Assembly: GCF_004138485.1 (NCBI RefSeq) | Contig: NZ_ML142848.1 | Coordinates: forward strand, 532,640-596,639 | Direction: 5' to 3' | Length of the DNA: 64,000 bases | Origin: Peristeroidobacter soli | GTDB lineage: Bacteria > Pseudomonadota > Gammaproteobacteria > Steroidobacterales > Steroidobacteraceae | Shown: piece after piece, positions 29,645-38,828 of the stretch | Position numbering within the stretch: the first letter of the stretch is position 1 | How the letters are laid out: each line of letters opens with the position of its first letter | Program-made: the position numbers and the translations under genes | The notes under the pieces: generated by a model | Told to the model about the DNA's origin: nothing | Database searches by the model: none | The model's input: the letters and a program-made list of their open reading frames with translations, nothing else

Positions 29645-30247
29645 ATGGCAAAAGTTCTGGTTCTCTACTATTCCTCGTACGGACACATCGAACAGATGGC
29701 GGCCGCTGTCGCCGAAGGCGCTCGCTCCGCCGGCGCGCAGGTGGAAGTCAAACGCGTCCCCGAAACAGTGCCCGAAGATGTGGCACGCAAGTCCGGCTTC
29801 AAGCTGGACCAGCCGGCCCCGATCGCCACCATCGACGAGCTGCCCCAATACGACGCGATCATCTTCGGCACGGGCACCCGCTACGGCAACATGACGGCGC
29901 AGATGAAAACCTTCATCGACCAGACGGGCCCGCTGTGGGTCAAAGGCTCGCTGGTGGGCAAGGTGGGATCGGTGTTCTCGTCGTCGAACACTCAACACGG
30001 CGGACAGGAATCCACCATCCTCACCTTTCATCCGGTGCTGCTGCACCTGGGCTTCATCATCGTCGGCCTGCCGTACGCGTTTCAGGGCCAGATGGGTACG
30101 AGCGAAGTCATGGGCAACTCACCCTACGGCGCATCGACGATCGCCGGCACCGACGGCAGCCGACAGCCTTCCAAGATCGAGCTCGATGGAGCGCGCTATC
30201 AAGGGAGGCACGTTGCGGAGATCGCAGCGAAGATCGCCGGGCGCTAA
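29645..30247 (+). CDS. wrbA: NAD(P)H:quinone oxidoreductase, WrbA type
   Basis: The 200-residue flavodoxin-like protein has the FMN phosphate loop [13 protein letters not shown] (7-19), the [22 protein letters not shown] segment, and the [18 protein letters not shown] loop typical of WrbA. It reduces quinones by two electrons with NAD(P)H in the cytoplasm. It is a single gene, following the carboxylase stem-loop and ahead of the repeat block. Confidence 0.95.
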   Translation: MAKVLVLYYSSYGHIEQMAAAVAEGARSAGAQVEVKRVPETVPEDVARKSGFKLDQPAPIATIDELPQYDAIIFGTGTRYGNMTAQMKTFIDQTGPLWVKGSLVGKVGSVFSSSNTQHGGQESTILTFHPVLLHLGFIIVGLPYAFQGQMGTSEVMGNSPYGASTIAGTDGSRQPSKIELDGARYQGRHVAEIAAKIAGR

Positions 30248-30300
30248 CGGTCATCGCTGCGCTCTGACCTCGCCCCCGGCTCCCCGCTGACGCGGGGTTA

Positions 30301-30853
30301 CAACCTCTCATCGGCAGCAACGCAAACCGACACCGCGTTACAAACTCCTGTCGGCAGCAACGCAAACCGACACCGCGCTACAAACTTCTGTCGGCAACAA
30401 CGCGAACCGACGCCGCGTTACAAACTCTTGTCGGCAGCAACGCGAACCGACGCCGCGTTACAAACTCTTGTCGGCAGCAACGCGAACCGACGCCGCGCTA
30501 CAAACTCCTGTCGGCAGCAACGCGAACCGACGCCGCGTTACAAACTCTTGTCGGCAGCAACGCGAACCGACACCGCGTTACAAACTCTTGTCGGCAGCAA
30601 CGCAAACCGACACCGCGTTACAAACTCTTGTCGGCAGCAACGCGAACCGACACCGCGTTACAAACTCTTGTCGGCAGCAACGCGAACCGACACCGCGTTA
30701 CAAACTCTTGTCGGCAGCAACGCAAACCGACACCGCGTTACAAAATCTTGTCGGCAGCAACGCGAACCGACACCGCGTTACAAACTCTTGTCGGCAGCAA
30801 CGCGAACCGACACCGCGTTACAAACTCTTGTCGGCAGCAACGCGAACCGACGC
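30301..30853. repeat. Minisatellite of 14 tandem 40-bp units
   Basis: Units begin at 30301 and every 40 bp to 30821 (the last is cut short). A typical unit reads CAAACTCTTGTCGGCAGCAA then CGCGAACCGACACCGCGTTA. Differences are few: A or G in CGC(A/G)AACCGAC(A/G)CC, and C or T in CTCTTG. Each unit can pair TGTCGG with CCGACA around twelve bases. The block is open in several frames only because it has no stop codons; 40 is not a multiple of three, so it is not a protein repeat. Confidence 0.93.
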
Positions 30854-30862
30854 GGAGGCGAC

Positions 30863-31000
30863 GCCGGGAGGGGGATGTGTCCTCCCGGCAATTGGAAATA
30901 CAGGGACGGGATTTCCGCATAGGCGCATCAGGGACGTGCGCCCAGGAGCGCAAGGCGCGACGGGCGTGCCGGTGCCGGGAGGGCACATCCCCCTCCCGGC
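30863..31000. repeat. Inverted repeat of 27 bp arms
   Basis: The segment at 30863-30889 and that at 30974-31000 are reverse complements at 26 of 27 positions. Each arm is itself hairpin-forming (GCCGGGAGG with CCTCCCGGC or near variant). The 84-bp interval holds two more stem-loops (GGAAAT with ATTTCC near 30894-30918; TGCGC with GCGCA near 30937). It is probably a repeated extragenic element rather than part of a gene. Confidence 0.8.
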
Positions 31001-31030
31001 GGCGCGAACCACCGAGCCTCCGAATCCGTG

Positions 31031-31144
31031 TCCGACTCCGACTCCGACTCCGACTCCGACTCCGACTCCGACTCCGACTCCGACTCCGACTCCGACTCCG
31101 ACTCCGACTCCGACTCCGACTCCGACTCCGACTCCGGCTCCGAG
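31031..31144. repeat. Hexanucleotide TCCGAC tandem array
   Basis: About 17 exact copies of TCCGAC followed by TCCGGCTCCG, ending 10 bp before the stop of the outer-membrane efflux gene on the minus strand. It lies outside any supported gene. Length variation here would alter the 3' flank of that gene, not its protein. Confidence 0.95.
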
Positions 31145-31153
31145 CATGCGAAA

Positions 31154-32521
31154 TCAGATAGCCGACCACCCACCCCCCAACGCCTTGAACAAGGTAATCG
31201 ACGCATTCACCCGAGCAAGCTTCGCCTGCACCAGCGAATCCTCCGCATTGAGCTGCGACGTCTGACTCTCCAACACAGTCAACAAATCATCAGACCCCGC
31301 CTGATACCTCGTCGTCGCGAGCCGCAGCGCCAGCTGCGCCTGCTCCACAGTCTGCGTGAGCAGCGACGTGCGACGCTCGGCCGTCGACACCGCACTCAAG
31401 CTGTCGTTCACTTCCTTGACGCTGGTCAGCACTGTTTGGAGATACGTCTCAACCAGCTCACGACGAGAAGCATCCGCCAGCTGCACCTGACCACGCAGCT
31501 CACCTCCGTCGAACAGAACCTGCGACAGCGACGCCGCCAGCGCCGCGACGCTCGACGATCCGCCGGTGATCCAGTTCGTCACAACACCCGTCGCACTCAA
31601 CTCCATGCTCGGATACAGCGCCGCCCGCGCCACTCCAACATCCGCATTGGCGGCGACCAAGTCCGCCTCCGCGGCCCTAACATCCGGCCGCCTCTGCAAC
31701 AGATCCCCCGGCTGCCCCGCCGCGATCGCCGGCGGCTGCACGTCAGCGAGCGTTTCCGTTCGAATCGTGAAGTCCTGCGGCACGCGCCCCAACAATAAAG
31801 CCAGCGCACTCTGCGTCTCAGTCAGACTCTGCTGCAACTCCGGCACTTCCGCTTCGATACTCAACAACGCCGTACGCTGTTGAGCAACGTCCAAGCCATT
31901 CGCCGCGCCCTTGTTATAACGAACCTCGACCAGCGACATCAGCGACCGCGCCGCCTCGAGATTCTTCAGTGCAATGGCCAACCGATCCTTCAACGCCAGC
32001 GTCTGGAAATAATAGGAAGCCACGTCGGCCTGCAAGACCAGCCGCGTCGTCTGCATATCGAATTCACGAGCCGCAACCCGGGCCGCCGCGGCCCGCACAT
32101 TCGCTCGGTTCCCGCCCCACAGATCCAGCTCATAACTCACCGACAGCTGCGAATCATCCGACGAAGACAGCGACCTCGCGCCATTCAATTCCTTCTGCCG
32201 CGACCCACCGACGGACGCGGATGCATACGGCACCAACCGACTGCTCGCCATCTTCGCCGTCGCCTTCGCCTGCTCGATGCGGATCGTCGCCGCCGCGAGA
32301 TCGTGATTCGCAGCGAGCGCCTCGGCCATCAACTGTTCCAGCTCCGCGTCCTTGAACAGATCGTTCCACTCAGAAGACGCATCGTTCGTCGCTGCGGCCT
32401 GCGTCACCCACGACTCCGGCAGATCGGACTTCGGCCGGTCGTACTGCGGCGTCACGCTGCAACCAGCCAGAACACCGAGCACTGCAACCGCCACCACACG
32501 CTTCATATGAATCATGTTCAT
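31154..32521 (-). CDS. Outer-membrane efflux lipoprotein, NodT/OprM type
   Basis: The 455-residue protein has a lipoprotein signal with Cys21 (VLAGCSVTPQYDRP), and the duplicated coiled-coil/barrel TolC fold with SELDLWGG-like SYELDLWGGNRANVRAA, VASYYFQTLALKDRL, RRPDVRAAEADLVAANADVGVARAALYPS and RYQAGSDDLLTVLESQ. Its ATG overlaps the macB stop by one base (TAATG). It should form the outer-membrane exit channel of the MacAB pump encoded upstream. Confidence 0.94.
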   Translation of the reverse strand: MNMIHMKRVVAVAVLGVLAGCSVTPQYDRPKSDLPESWVTQAAATNDASSEWNDLFKDAELEQLMAEALAANHDLAAATIRIEQAKATAKMASSRLVPYASASVGGSRQKELNGARSLSSSDDSQLSVSYELDLWGGNRANVRAAAARVAAREFDMQTTRLVLQADVASYYFQTLALKDRLAIALKNLEAARSLMSLVEVRYNKGAANGLDVAQQRTALLSIEAEVPELQQSLTETQSALALLLGRVPQDFTIRTETLADVQPPAIAAGQPGDLLQRRPDVRAAEADLVAANADVGVARAALYPSMELSATGVVTNWITGGSSSVAALAASLSQVLFDGGELRGQVQLADASRRELVETYLQTVLTSVKEVNDSLSAVSTAERRTSLLTQTVEQAQLALRLATTRYQAGSDDLLTVLESQTSQLNAEDSLVQAKLARVNASITLFKALGGGWSAI

Positions 32522-34458
32522 TACTCCGAGGCCAGGGCAACGACCGGGTCCATGTAAGCCGCTTTACGCGCCGGCAGATATCCAAACAGCATGCCCGTCA
32601 GCAACGCCGACCCCAACGCCAGCAAAGCAGGCGTCGGTGTGAAAGCCACGTTGGTTCCCAAGGCCTTCGCAATGAAGCCGGCCGTGAATCCGAGCGCCAC
32701 GCCGATCAATCCCCCGATGCCACACACCACCAGCGCTTCCGTATTGAACTGCAGCAGGATGTTGCTGGCCCGCGCGCCCGTCGCCATGCGCACGCCAATC
32801 TCACGGGTCCGCTCCGTCACACTCACCAGCATGATGTTCATCACGCCGATACCGCCGACGATCAGCGAGATCGCCGCGACACAACCGAGCAGCAACGTCA
32901 GCGTATTTTGCGTCGAGGCTGCCGCCGCCATGAATGAGCTGGTGCTACGGATCTGGAAGTCCTCGAGGTGATGCCGTGACATCAGCAACTGACGGATCTC
33001 CTCCTGCGTCTCCGCGGTTTTCTCATCCGACGCCAATTTCACATTGACCGATCCCAGGTACTGCTGACCGAACAATCGATTGAATCCCGTCGACAGCGGC
33101 ACGAACGCCGCATCGTCCATATCGGAGCCGAAGGAGTTCGCGCCCTTGGTCGACAGCACACCGATGATTTCGAACGGCGTATTGCCCACCAGAATAAACT
33201 GACCCACCGGATCTTCGTCGTTCGGAAACAGATTCTTCGCGACCGTCTTGCCGATCACGATCACCGTGGCATAGCTGCGAACGTCGTCCTCGGTGACGAA
33301 CGTGCCGCTCGCCATCGGCCAGTTCTGCGTGACTTGATATGCCGGCCAAACGCCCGTGATGTTGCTCTGATAATCGATCGAGCCCATGCGCAAGGTCGCG
33401 CGCGTCTTTCGCTCCGGCGAGACGGCGACCACATTGTCCATCTCCGAGATCGCCTGCGCATCCGCCGGCACCAGCGTCGCGATATCACCGGTCGGGCGCG
33501 AACCCGGCGCGCCGGGAAACACGAGCAACAGGTTGCTGCCCATCGCCGAGATTTGCTTCATCACGGCTTCTTTACTGCCGTTACCGATAGCCAGCATGGT
33601 CACGACGGCCGCAACACCAATCATCACGCCGAGCAGCGTCAACGCACTACGAAACTTGTTCGCACGAAGCGAGCGCATGGCCATCTTCACGGCCTCTTCC
33701 AGATCGTCGAGCCAGTTTGCCTGCGCCGCGTTCGAGACGCGCTGATTCGAACCGGCGACCGCCCGCTTCACGCCCGAGTCGTCGACGATCCGCCCATCCT
33801 TGATGTGCACGATGCGCTCCGCATGCTCGGCGACCGACGCGTCGTGCGTGATCAAAATGATGGTGCGACCTTCCGAATGCAGCTGTTTGAGCAGCGCCAT
33901 CACTTCGGCACCGCTGCGGCTGTCGAGCGCGCCGGTCGGTTCGTCCGCGAGAATGACCTCTGCGTCGTTCATCAGTGCGCGAGCAATCGACACGCGCTGC
34001 TGCTGACCGCCGGACAGCTGATTCGGTCGATGGTCCGTACGTTCGCCCAGACCGAGTTTGGCCAACAAGCTCTTCGCGCGCTGTCTGCGTGCGTCTTGCG
34101 CCATGCCCGCGTAGATCGCCGGCAGTTCAACGTTCTCCGCCGCCGACACCGTCGCGAGCAAGTTGTAACGCTGAAACACGAAACCAAACGTGTCACGACG
34201 CAACGCCGCCAGCTCATCGGGATTCAAGCTGCCCACGTCGACGCCATTCACTTCATAGCGACCTTCAGTGGGACGATCCAGGCAGCCGAGGATATTCATC
34301 AGCGTCGACTTGCCCGAGCCCGACTGGCCCATGATGGCCACGAACTCGCCGCGCCGGATTTCCAGCGAGGCGTGATCGAGCGCGCGGATCTCGGAATCGC
34401 CGCTGACATAGACGCGACTGGCGTCGACGACTCGAATCAGCGGTGCAGTGGCGGTCAT
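32521..34458 (-). CDS. macB: MacB-type ABC exporter, ATPase and permease in one chain
   Basis: The start at 34458 is chosen because GGGAGAA lies upstream; an ATG at 34479 has none. The 645-residue protein has an N-terminal ABC ATPase (Walker A GQSGSGKST at 44-52, signature LSGGQQQRVSIARAL, Walker B VILADEPTGALD) and a permease with helix 1 at about 270-295 (FRSALTLLGVMIGVAAVVTML). A large periplasmic MacB domain follows, then three C-terminal helices (LLGCVAAISLIVGGIGVMNIMLVSVTERTREIGVRMATGA). It drives export of macrolides, peptides or lipid-like substrates with MacA and the outer-membrane factor. Confidence 0.95.
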   Translation of the reverse strand: MTATAPLIRVVDASRVYVSGDSEIRALDHASLEIRRGEFVAIMGQSGSGKSTLMNILGCLDRPTEGRYEVNGVDVGSLNPDELAALRRDTFGFVFQRYNLLATVSAAENVELPAIYAGMAQDARRQRAKSLLAKLGLGERTDHRPNQLSGGQQQRVSIARALMNDAEVILADEPTGALDSRSGAEVMALLKQLHSEGRTIILITHDASVAEHAERIVHIKDGRIVDDSGVKRAVAGSNQRVSNAAQANWLDDLEEAVKMAMRSLRANKFRSALTLLGVMIGVAAVVTMLAIGNGSKEAVMKQISAMGSNLLLVFPGAPGSRPTGDIATLVPADAQAISEMDNVVAVSPERKTRATLRMGSIDYQSNITGVWPAYQVTQNWPMASGTFVTEDDVRSYATVIVIGKTVAKNLFPNDEDPVGQFILVGNTPFEIIGVLSTKGANSFGSDMDDAAFVPLSTGFNRLFGQQYLGSVNVKLASDEKTAETQEEIRQLLMSRHHLEDFQIRSTSSFMAAAASTQNTLTLLLGCVAAISLIVGGIGVMNIMLVSVTERTREIGVRMATGARASNILLQFNTEALVVCGIGGLIGVALGFTAGFIAKALGTNVAFTPTPALLALGSALLTGMLFGYLPARKAAYMDPVVALASE

Positions 34459-34488
34459 TGTGTTCTCCCGATGCGTCATGCGACTGCG

Positions 34489-35661
34489 TTAGAGGCGCGG
34501 GCCCATCTGTCGGCCCGGGCCGCCTTGCGCCGCGCCGCCCGCTGGCGTGACCACAGCGGCAACGACCAACTGATCGCCAGGCAACAGGCCGGAGACGATC
34601 TGTGCCATCGAACGATTTGTGAGGCCGACCTTCACATCGCGCTCGACCACGCCCTGGTTCGTCAGCACTTTCGCTTTGTAAGCATCGGCGCCCGCGTCGC
34701 GTTGGGCCTGCAGAGCATTGAGGGGCGCGAGCGGCACATCCTTCGCTTCACCCAACGTGAAGAACACTTGCACCGTCATCTGCGGCAACAACAGGCCTTC
34801 ACGGTTGTCCACGTCGATGAGCACGTTGTAGAGCACCACATCGTTCTCGACGACCGGCGTTGGATAAACGGCGCGCACCTTGCCGTGCCACTTCTTCTCC
34901 GGCATGCCGAGCGTCGTGAACGTCGCGGGCATGTCGACTGTGACACGACTCACATCAGCTTCGGCGACCTGCGCCCAAACAGTCATCACATCCATATTCG
35001 CGACCTGCACGATGACTGGCGCGGATTGCGTGGCATTCACGGTCTGGCCTTCGAGCGTCGTCTGAGATGCGACGGTGCCATCGAGCGGCGCGTAGATCTT
35101 GGTGTAGCCGAGATTGGCGAGGTCGCCAGCGAGCGTCGCTTCAGCGGCCTTGATCTGAGCGCGCGTCGCGGCGACTGTCGCGGCGGCAACCTTGGCCTGC
35201 GCGTCGGCCTGATCCACCGTGGTCTGGCTGATGGCATCGGCGGCCCGCATTTCCTGATTGCGCTTCAGCTCGGTCACCGCGAGCGCGGACTCCGCCAGTT
35301 GCTGATCCAGTTGAGCTTTCAGATTCTCCAGCGTGGCGCGATCTTTACGAACCGTCGACTCGTACACGGTCGGATCGATCTCGGCGATCAAGTCGCCCTT
35401 GGTGACGCGGTCGCCGATCTCCACATGGATTTTCATGACCCGGCCGCCCACCTGGGTGCCCACGTCGACATAATCCTTGGGTTCGATCGAGCCCACGGCG
35501 GTGATGCTCTTTTGCAGGTCACCCCGCGTCACGGTCACGGTCTTCATATCCGCGTTGTCATTGCCGCCGAGGTAATGGCAGGCCCCCGCCACCAGCGCCG
35601 CGGCCAGAACCGCAGGCAGACCCAGCTTCTGCCAGGAGCCGAGTTTTCGGGCTTGTTGCAT
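34489..35661 (-). CDS. macA: MacA-type periplasmic adaptor
   Basis: The start at 35661 has a perfect GGAGG seven bases upstream. The 390-residue membrane-fusion protein has an N-terminal membrane anchor (LGLPAVLAAALVAGAC), a lipoyl/hairpin domain (TRGDLQKSITAVGSIEPKDYVDVGTQVGGRVMKIHVEIGDRVTKGDLIAEIDP in pieces), a coiled-coil hairpin (about 95-180) and beta-barrel domains (GTVASQTTLEGQTVNATQSAPVIVQVANM). It bridges MacB and the outer-membrane factor. First gene of the efflux operon, transcribed away from the BaeSR-like pair. Confidence 0.94.
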   Translation of the reverse strand: MQQARKLGSWQKLGLPAVLAAALVAGACHYLGGNDNADMKTVTVTRGDLQKSITAVGSIEPKDYVDVGTQVGGRVMKIHVEIGDRVTKGDLIAEIDPTVYESTVRKDRATLENLKAQLDQQLAESALAVTELKRNQEMRAADAISQTTVDQADAQAKVAAATVAATRAQIKAAEATLAGDLANLGYTKIYAPLDGTVASQTTLEGQTVNATQSAPVIVQVANMDVMTVWAQVAEADVSRVTVDMPATFTTLGMPEKKWHGKVRAVYPTPVVENDVVLYNVLIDVDNREGLLLPQMTVQVFFTLGEAKDVPLAPLNALQAQRDAGADAYKAKVLTNQGVVERDVKVGLTNRSMAQIVSGLLPGDQLVVAAVVTPAGGAAQGGPGRQMGPRL

Positions 35662-35784
35662 GGTCGAGCCTCCGCCAGCGCTGTTTTTCATGGGCTCGAG
35701 CATGGCCAGCAAACGTGGAGGAAAATTGAAGACTTTGTGGAGTCGACGCCCGAGCCTTGCTCCGGGGCACCCTGGCGGGCGTTA

Positions 35785-37182
35785 ATGGCAGCCATGAAAT
35801 GGAGCATTTCGACCAAGCTGTTCCTGGTCCTGGTGGCCATCAGCATCGTGGCCGTGGCGGCCATGGGCCTGTCGGCGCGCATCAGCTTCACACGCGGCTT
35901 CATCGGCTATCTCAACGACCAGAGCACGGCCTATGTCGAATCAGTGATTCCCCGCTTGGCCGAGGCCTATCAGGCCGAGGGCGGCTGGGACTTCCTTCAC
36001 CGCAATAACCGCGCCTGGTTCCGCCTGCTCGACACGCGTGGCCGTCGCGACGGTCCGCCCCAATTCTCTGAAGTCGACTTCACGGCCACACAACTGCGCT
36101 TGACGCTGCTGGATGCGGACGAGGACGTTGTCATCGGCAATCGCGAGTTCTCCCGCGATACGCCGAGGCGACCGATCGAGGTCGATGGCAAAACGGTGGG
36201 CTGGCTGGTGCTCGTGCCGTTCCAGCAAGCCACCGCCGCCGCCGACGTGCGCTTTCAAAAACGACAGCTCACTCAGAACTGGCTGATCGGACTCGGCACC
36301 GTGCTGCTCGCGGCACTTGCTGCATGGTGGCTGTCGCGATTGCTGGTAACGCCACTCACACGAATCGCCAAGGCCACACACAACCTCGCGAGCGGCGACT
36401 ACAGCGTGCGCATTCCCGTGGCCTCGAAGGACGAAATCGGTGGATTGTCGGAAGACTTCAATCGTCTCGCTCAGGCGCTCGCACACAACGAACAATTGCG
36501 CCGTTCGTTCATGGCGGACGTCTCCCATGAATTGCGCACGCCCCTGTCCGTGCTGAAGGGCGAGCTCGAGGCCATCGAAGACGGCGTGCGGACCATGACA
36601 CCCGCGACGCTCGCGTCGTTGCAATCGGAGGTCGCGACGCTCAGCAAACTGGTCAGCGATCTTTACGATTTGTCTCTATCCGACATCGGCGCGCTGAGCT
36701 ATCGCATGGCCGACGTGGACATCGGCGACGTGCTCCACTCCACGCTCGGCGTGTTTCAGCAGCGGCTCGCAGAGCGCGGGCTCAAAGTGGAAACGCGGAT
36801 CGATTCGCCAGCGGTGGTCAATGGTGACGAGGGCCGCCTGCAGCAGCTGTTCACGAATCTGCTCGAGAACTGTGCGCGTTACACACAATCCGATGGCACC
36901 GTGCGCGTCGCTTGCCGGAACACAAACGACGACGTGCTCATTGAGATCGAAGACTCGGGGCCTGGTGTCGCCGCCGACATTCTGCCGCGCATCTTCCAGA
37001 GATTCGTGCGCGCGGAAGCCTCGCGAAATCGCTCGCATGGCGGCGCGGGCCTGGGACTGGCCATCTGCGCCAACATCGTTCAGGCTCATGGCGGTACGAT
37101 CACCGCCAGCGCTGCACCGCTGGGAGGGTTGCTGATCAGCATCCGCCTGCCACGACTGCGTACGTTGAAAGGTGTGATATGA
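35785..37182 (+). CDS. BaeS-like sensor histidine kinase
   Basis: ATG at 35785 ([10 protein letters not shown]) or 35794 may be the start; neither has a strong ribosome site. The 465-residue protein has two membrane helices (about 10-30 and 165-188) around a periplasmic sensor, a HAMP domain (about 187-240), the phosphoacceptor H248 in [18 protein letters not shown], and an ATPase domain ([41 protein letters not shown]). It is the closest match to BaeS. It overlaps the response regulator (ATGA) and is transcribed away from macAB, so it probably senses envelope stress or drugs and controls the pump. Confidence 0.93.
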   Translation: MAAMKWSISTKLFLVLVAISIVAVAAMGLSARISFTRGFIGYLNDQSTAYVESVIPRLAEAYQAEGGWDFLHRNNRAWFRLLDTRGRRDGPPQFSEVDFTATQLRLTLLDADEDVVIGNREFSRDTPRRPIEVDGKTVGWLVLVPFQQATAAADVRFQKRQLTQNWLIGLGTVLLAALAAWWLSRLLVTPLTRIAKATHNLASGDYSVRIPVASKDEIGGLSEDFNRLAQALAHNEQLRRSFMADVSHELRTPLSVLKGELEAIEDGVRTMTPATLASLQSEVATLSKLVSDLYDLSLSDIGALSYRMADVDIGDVLHSTLGVFQQRLAERGLKVETRIDSPAVVNGDEGRLQQLFTNLLENCARYTQSDGTVRVACRNTNDDVLIEIEDSGPGVAADILPRIFQRFVRAEASRNRSHGGAGLGLAICANIVQAHGGTITASAAPLGGLLISIRLPRLRTLKGVI

Positions 37183-37868
37183 GCGACGGCGCCCCACCGA
37201 CCCGAGTTCTGATCGTCGAGGACGAGCCCAAGCTGGCGCAGTTGCTCGCGGACTATCTCACGTCGGCCGGTTATCACACGCAGATGATCGGCGACGGTCG
37301 CGAAGTCGCGCCTGCCCTCAAGGCCGCGCATTTCGACCTGATGCTGCTGGATCTGATGCTGCCCGGTCGCGACGGCCTGGAGGTCTGCAAAGAGGTGCGC
37401 GCCTTCAGCAATATTCCGATCGTGATGGTGACGGCGCGTGTCGAAGAAATCGATCGGCTGCTGGGACTGGAGCTCGGCGCGGATGACTACATCTGCAAAC
37501 CTTTCAGTCCGCGCGAGGTGGTCGCGCGAGTGAAAGCGATTCTTCGCAGAAGTCCGCAGCAGGTGAAGGCGCAGGTCGATTCCAAGCTGCACATCGACGA
37601 AGCCCAGTTCAAAGCCACGCTCAACGGCCAGCTGCTGGATCTGACGCCGGTGGAATTCCGGCTGCTCAAAGCATTGTCGGCATCGCCCGGGCGCGTGTTC
37701 TCGCGCCAGCAACTGTTAAATACGTTGTACGAAGATCACCGCGTCGTGACCGACCGTACCGTCGACAGTCACGTGAAAAACCTGCGCCGCAAGCTGCAGC
37801 TGGCGAATCCCGAAGACGAGCTGATCGAATCGATCTACGGCGTCGGCTATCGCTTCACGATGCCCTAG
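37179..37868 (+). CDS. BaeR-like OmpR-family response regulator
   Basis: The 229-residue protein has a receiver domain (ILIVED-type LIVEDEPKL, phosphorylated D58 in [12 protein letters not shown] in YICKPFSP) and a winged-helix DNA-binding domain ([52 protein letters not shown]). ATG overlaps the kinase stop. Its stop codon overlaps the stop of the convergent antitoxin gene (CTAG, 37865-37868). Confidence 0.94.
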   Translation: MSDGAPPTRVLIVEDEPKLAQLLADYLTSAGYHTQMIGDGREVAPALKAAHFDLMLLDLMLPGRDGLEVCKEVRAFSNIPIVMVTARVEEIDRLLGLELGADDYICKPFSPREVVARVKAILRRSPQQVKAQVDSKLHIDEAQFKATLNGQLLDLTPVEFRLLKALSASPGRVFSRQQLLNTLYEDHRVVTDRTVDSHVKNLRRKLQLANPEDELIESIYGVGYRFTMP

Positions 37869-38263
37869 TGCTGCCGGCTGGACGGCGGCATGCGCAGCTC
37901 GTGCTTGCGCACCGAGCTCAGATAGCGATGCACCCGCTCGGCATCGGCCGTGCCCAGCAGATCCACAGGGCGGCCGCCCAAGGTGTCGTTCGAGGTATTG
38001 AGCCAGGCCTTGGCTCGCTCCACCGAGCCGAGCACTTCCACGATGGTACGGAACAGGCCGACGAGCTGGAGCGCGCCTTGCCACTCCTGCTGTTGCGGAT
38101 CGAGCACGCGTTCGCCGGTCTGCAACCGCGCGATATCGTCGCTCGACAAACCCAGCAGCAATGGCAATTCCGCCTCGAGACTCAGCTGACCGGCCGCACG
38201 CAATACCGCCTTGGTCAGCAAGGCGGGAGACAACTGATTCAGATCGGCACGGTCTGCAGCCAC
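37865..38263 (-). CDS. Orphan Xre/MbcA/ParS-type antitoxin
   Basis: A GTG at 38263 with GAGG upstream gives 132 residues. A longer frame starts at 38368, but would overlap the upstream gene by 130 bp. The N-terminal half looks like an Xre-type helical domain ([37 protein letters not shown] in pieces). The C-terminal half is the MbcA/ParS toxin-binding domain ([46 protein letters not shown]). Such antitoxins normally pair with a RES-domain NAD-degrading toxin directly next to them. No RES gene is present here. It overlaps the STAS-like gene by 25 bp. Confidence 0.8.
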   Translation of the reverse strand: MAADRADLNQLSPALLTKAVLRAAGQLSLEAELPLLLGLSSDDIARLQTGERVLDPQQQEWQGALQLVGLFRTIVEVLGSVERAKAWLNTSNDTLGGRPVDLLGTADAERVHRYLSSVRKHELRMPPSSRQH

Positions 38264-38730
38264 GCTTTCGCCTCTTCCAATTGCTCGAAGGACCGCAAGG
38301 TAACGCCGGCCGGCGCGCCGGACATGACATTCGCCACCGACTGCTTGCCGAAAAATCCATTCGGACACTTGCTCGCCGTGGCTTTCAAGCCCGCTTTGAG
38401 CGCTCTGGGAAACCAGTCCTCACGCAGCCAGCCCTGATCGTCGACCGTGATCACCGCGAGCGAACTGTCGTCACCCAGGATCTTGTGTAAAGCATGCCGC
38501 CGCAGCAGATCGAGGGCGCACTCGTGCACGAAGCGCAGCTGCGAGCTGGTGGCATAACGCCCCCAGACCAGCATGACACACGGGATGCCAGCATCCACCG
38601 TGATCCGGCAAATGGGATTGTCCGCGATATTTGCGACCAGCCTGGCACCGTCGCTGGACTCCGTCCGGACCACTTCCGTGAGTTGCCGCAGGGATTCCGT
38701 TTCCTGCCCTCGCCCTGAACCACCCGTCAT
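38239..38730 (-). CDS. STAS/SpoIIAA-like protein
   Basis: The 163-residue protein has the layout of a STAS/SpoIIAA-like domain: RITVDAGIPCVMLVWGRYATSSQLRFVHECALDLLRRHALHKILGDDS, then VITVDDQGWLREDWFPRALKAG (in pieces), ending [17 protein letters not shown]. Proteins of this kind are found as small regulators or lipid-binding proteins; the function is unknown. Start at 38730 has GAGG upstream. The antitoxin gene begins inside its last codons, so the two are translated together. Confidence 0.7.
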   Translation of the reverse strand: MTGGSGRGQETESLRQLTEVVRTESSDGARLVANIADNPICRITVDAGIPCVMLVWGRYATSSQLRFVHECALDLLRRHALHKILGDDSSLAVITVDDQGWLREDWFPRALKAGLKATASKCPNGFFGKQSVANVMSGAPAGVTLRSFEQLEEAKAWLQTVPI

Positions 38731-38828
38731 TTCGCCTCGACCGCCCTCCCGAGTTCGTAGGCGCGATCATAGTTCGATATGTGCTCCAGGGCGACCCTGG
38801 CTGTTTTACCAGTGGGTCGATATCGCGA

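Noticed and set aside
30301-30853. CRISPR array
   Set aside because: The 40-bp units follow each other without variable spacers, and there are no cas genes.
30428-31265. Repeat proteins such as poly-(Ser-Asp), poly-(Pro-Thr) or poly-(Leu-Arg) encoded in the repeat block
   Set aside because: All frames are open because of the repeats; there is no start region with a ribosome site and the 40-bp period does not keep a frame.
33334-35784. A very long plus-strand reading frame opposite macA and macB
   Set aside because: It is the antisense of two clear genes in GC-rich DNA, has no domain, and only its last part (from 35785) is the real histidine kinase.
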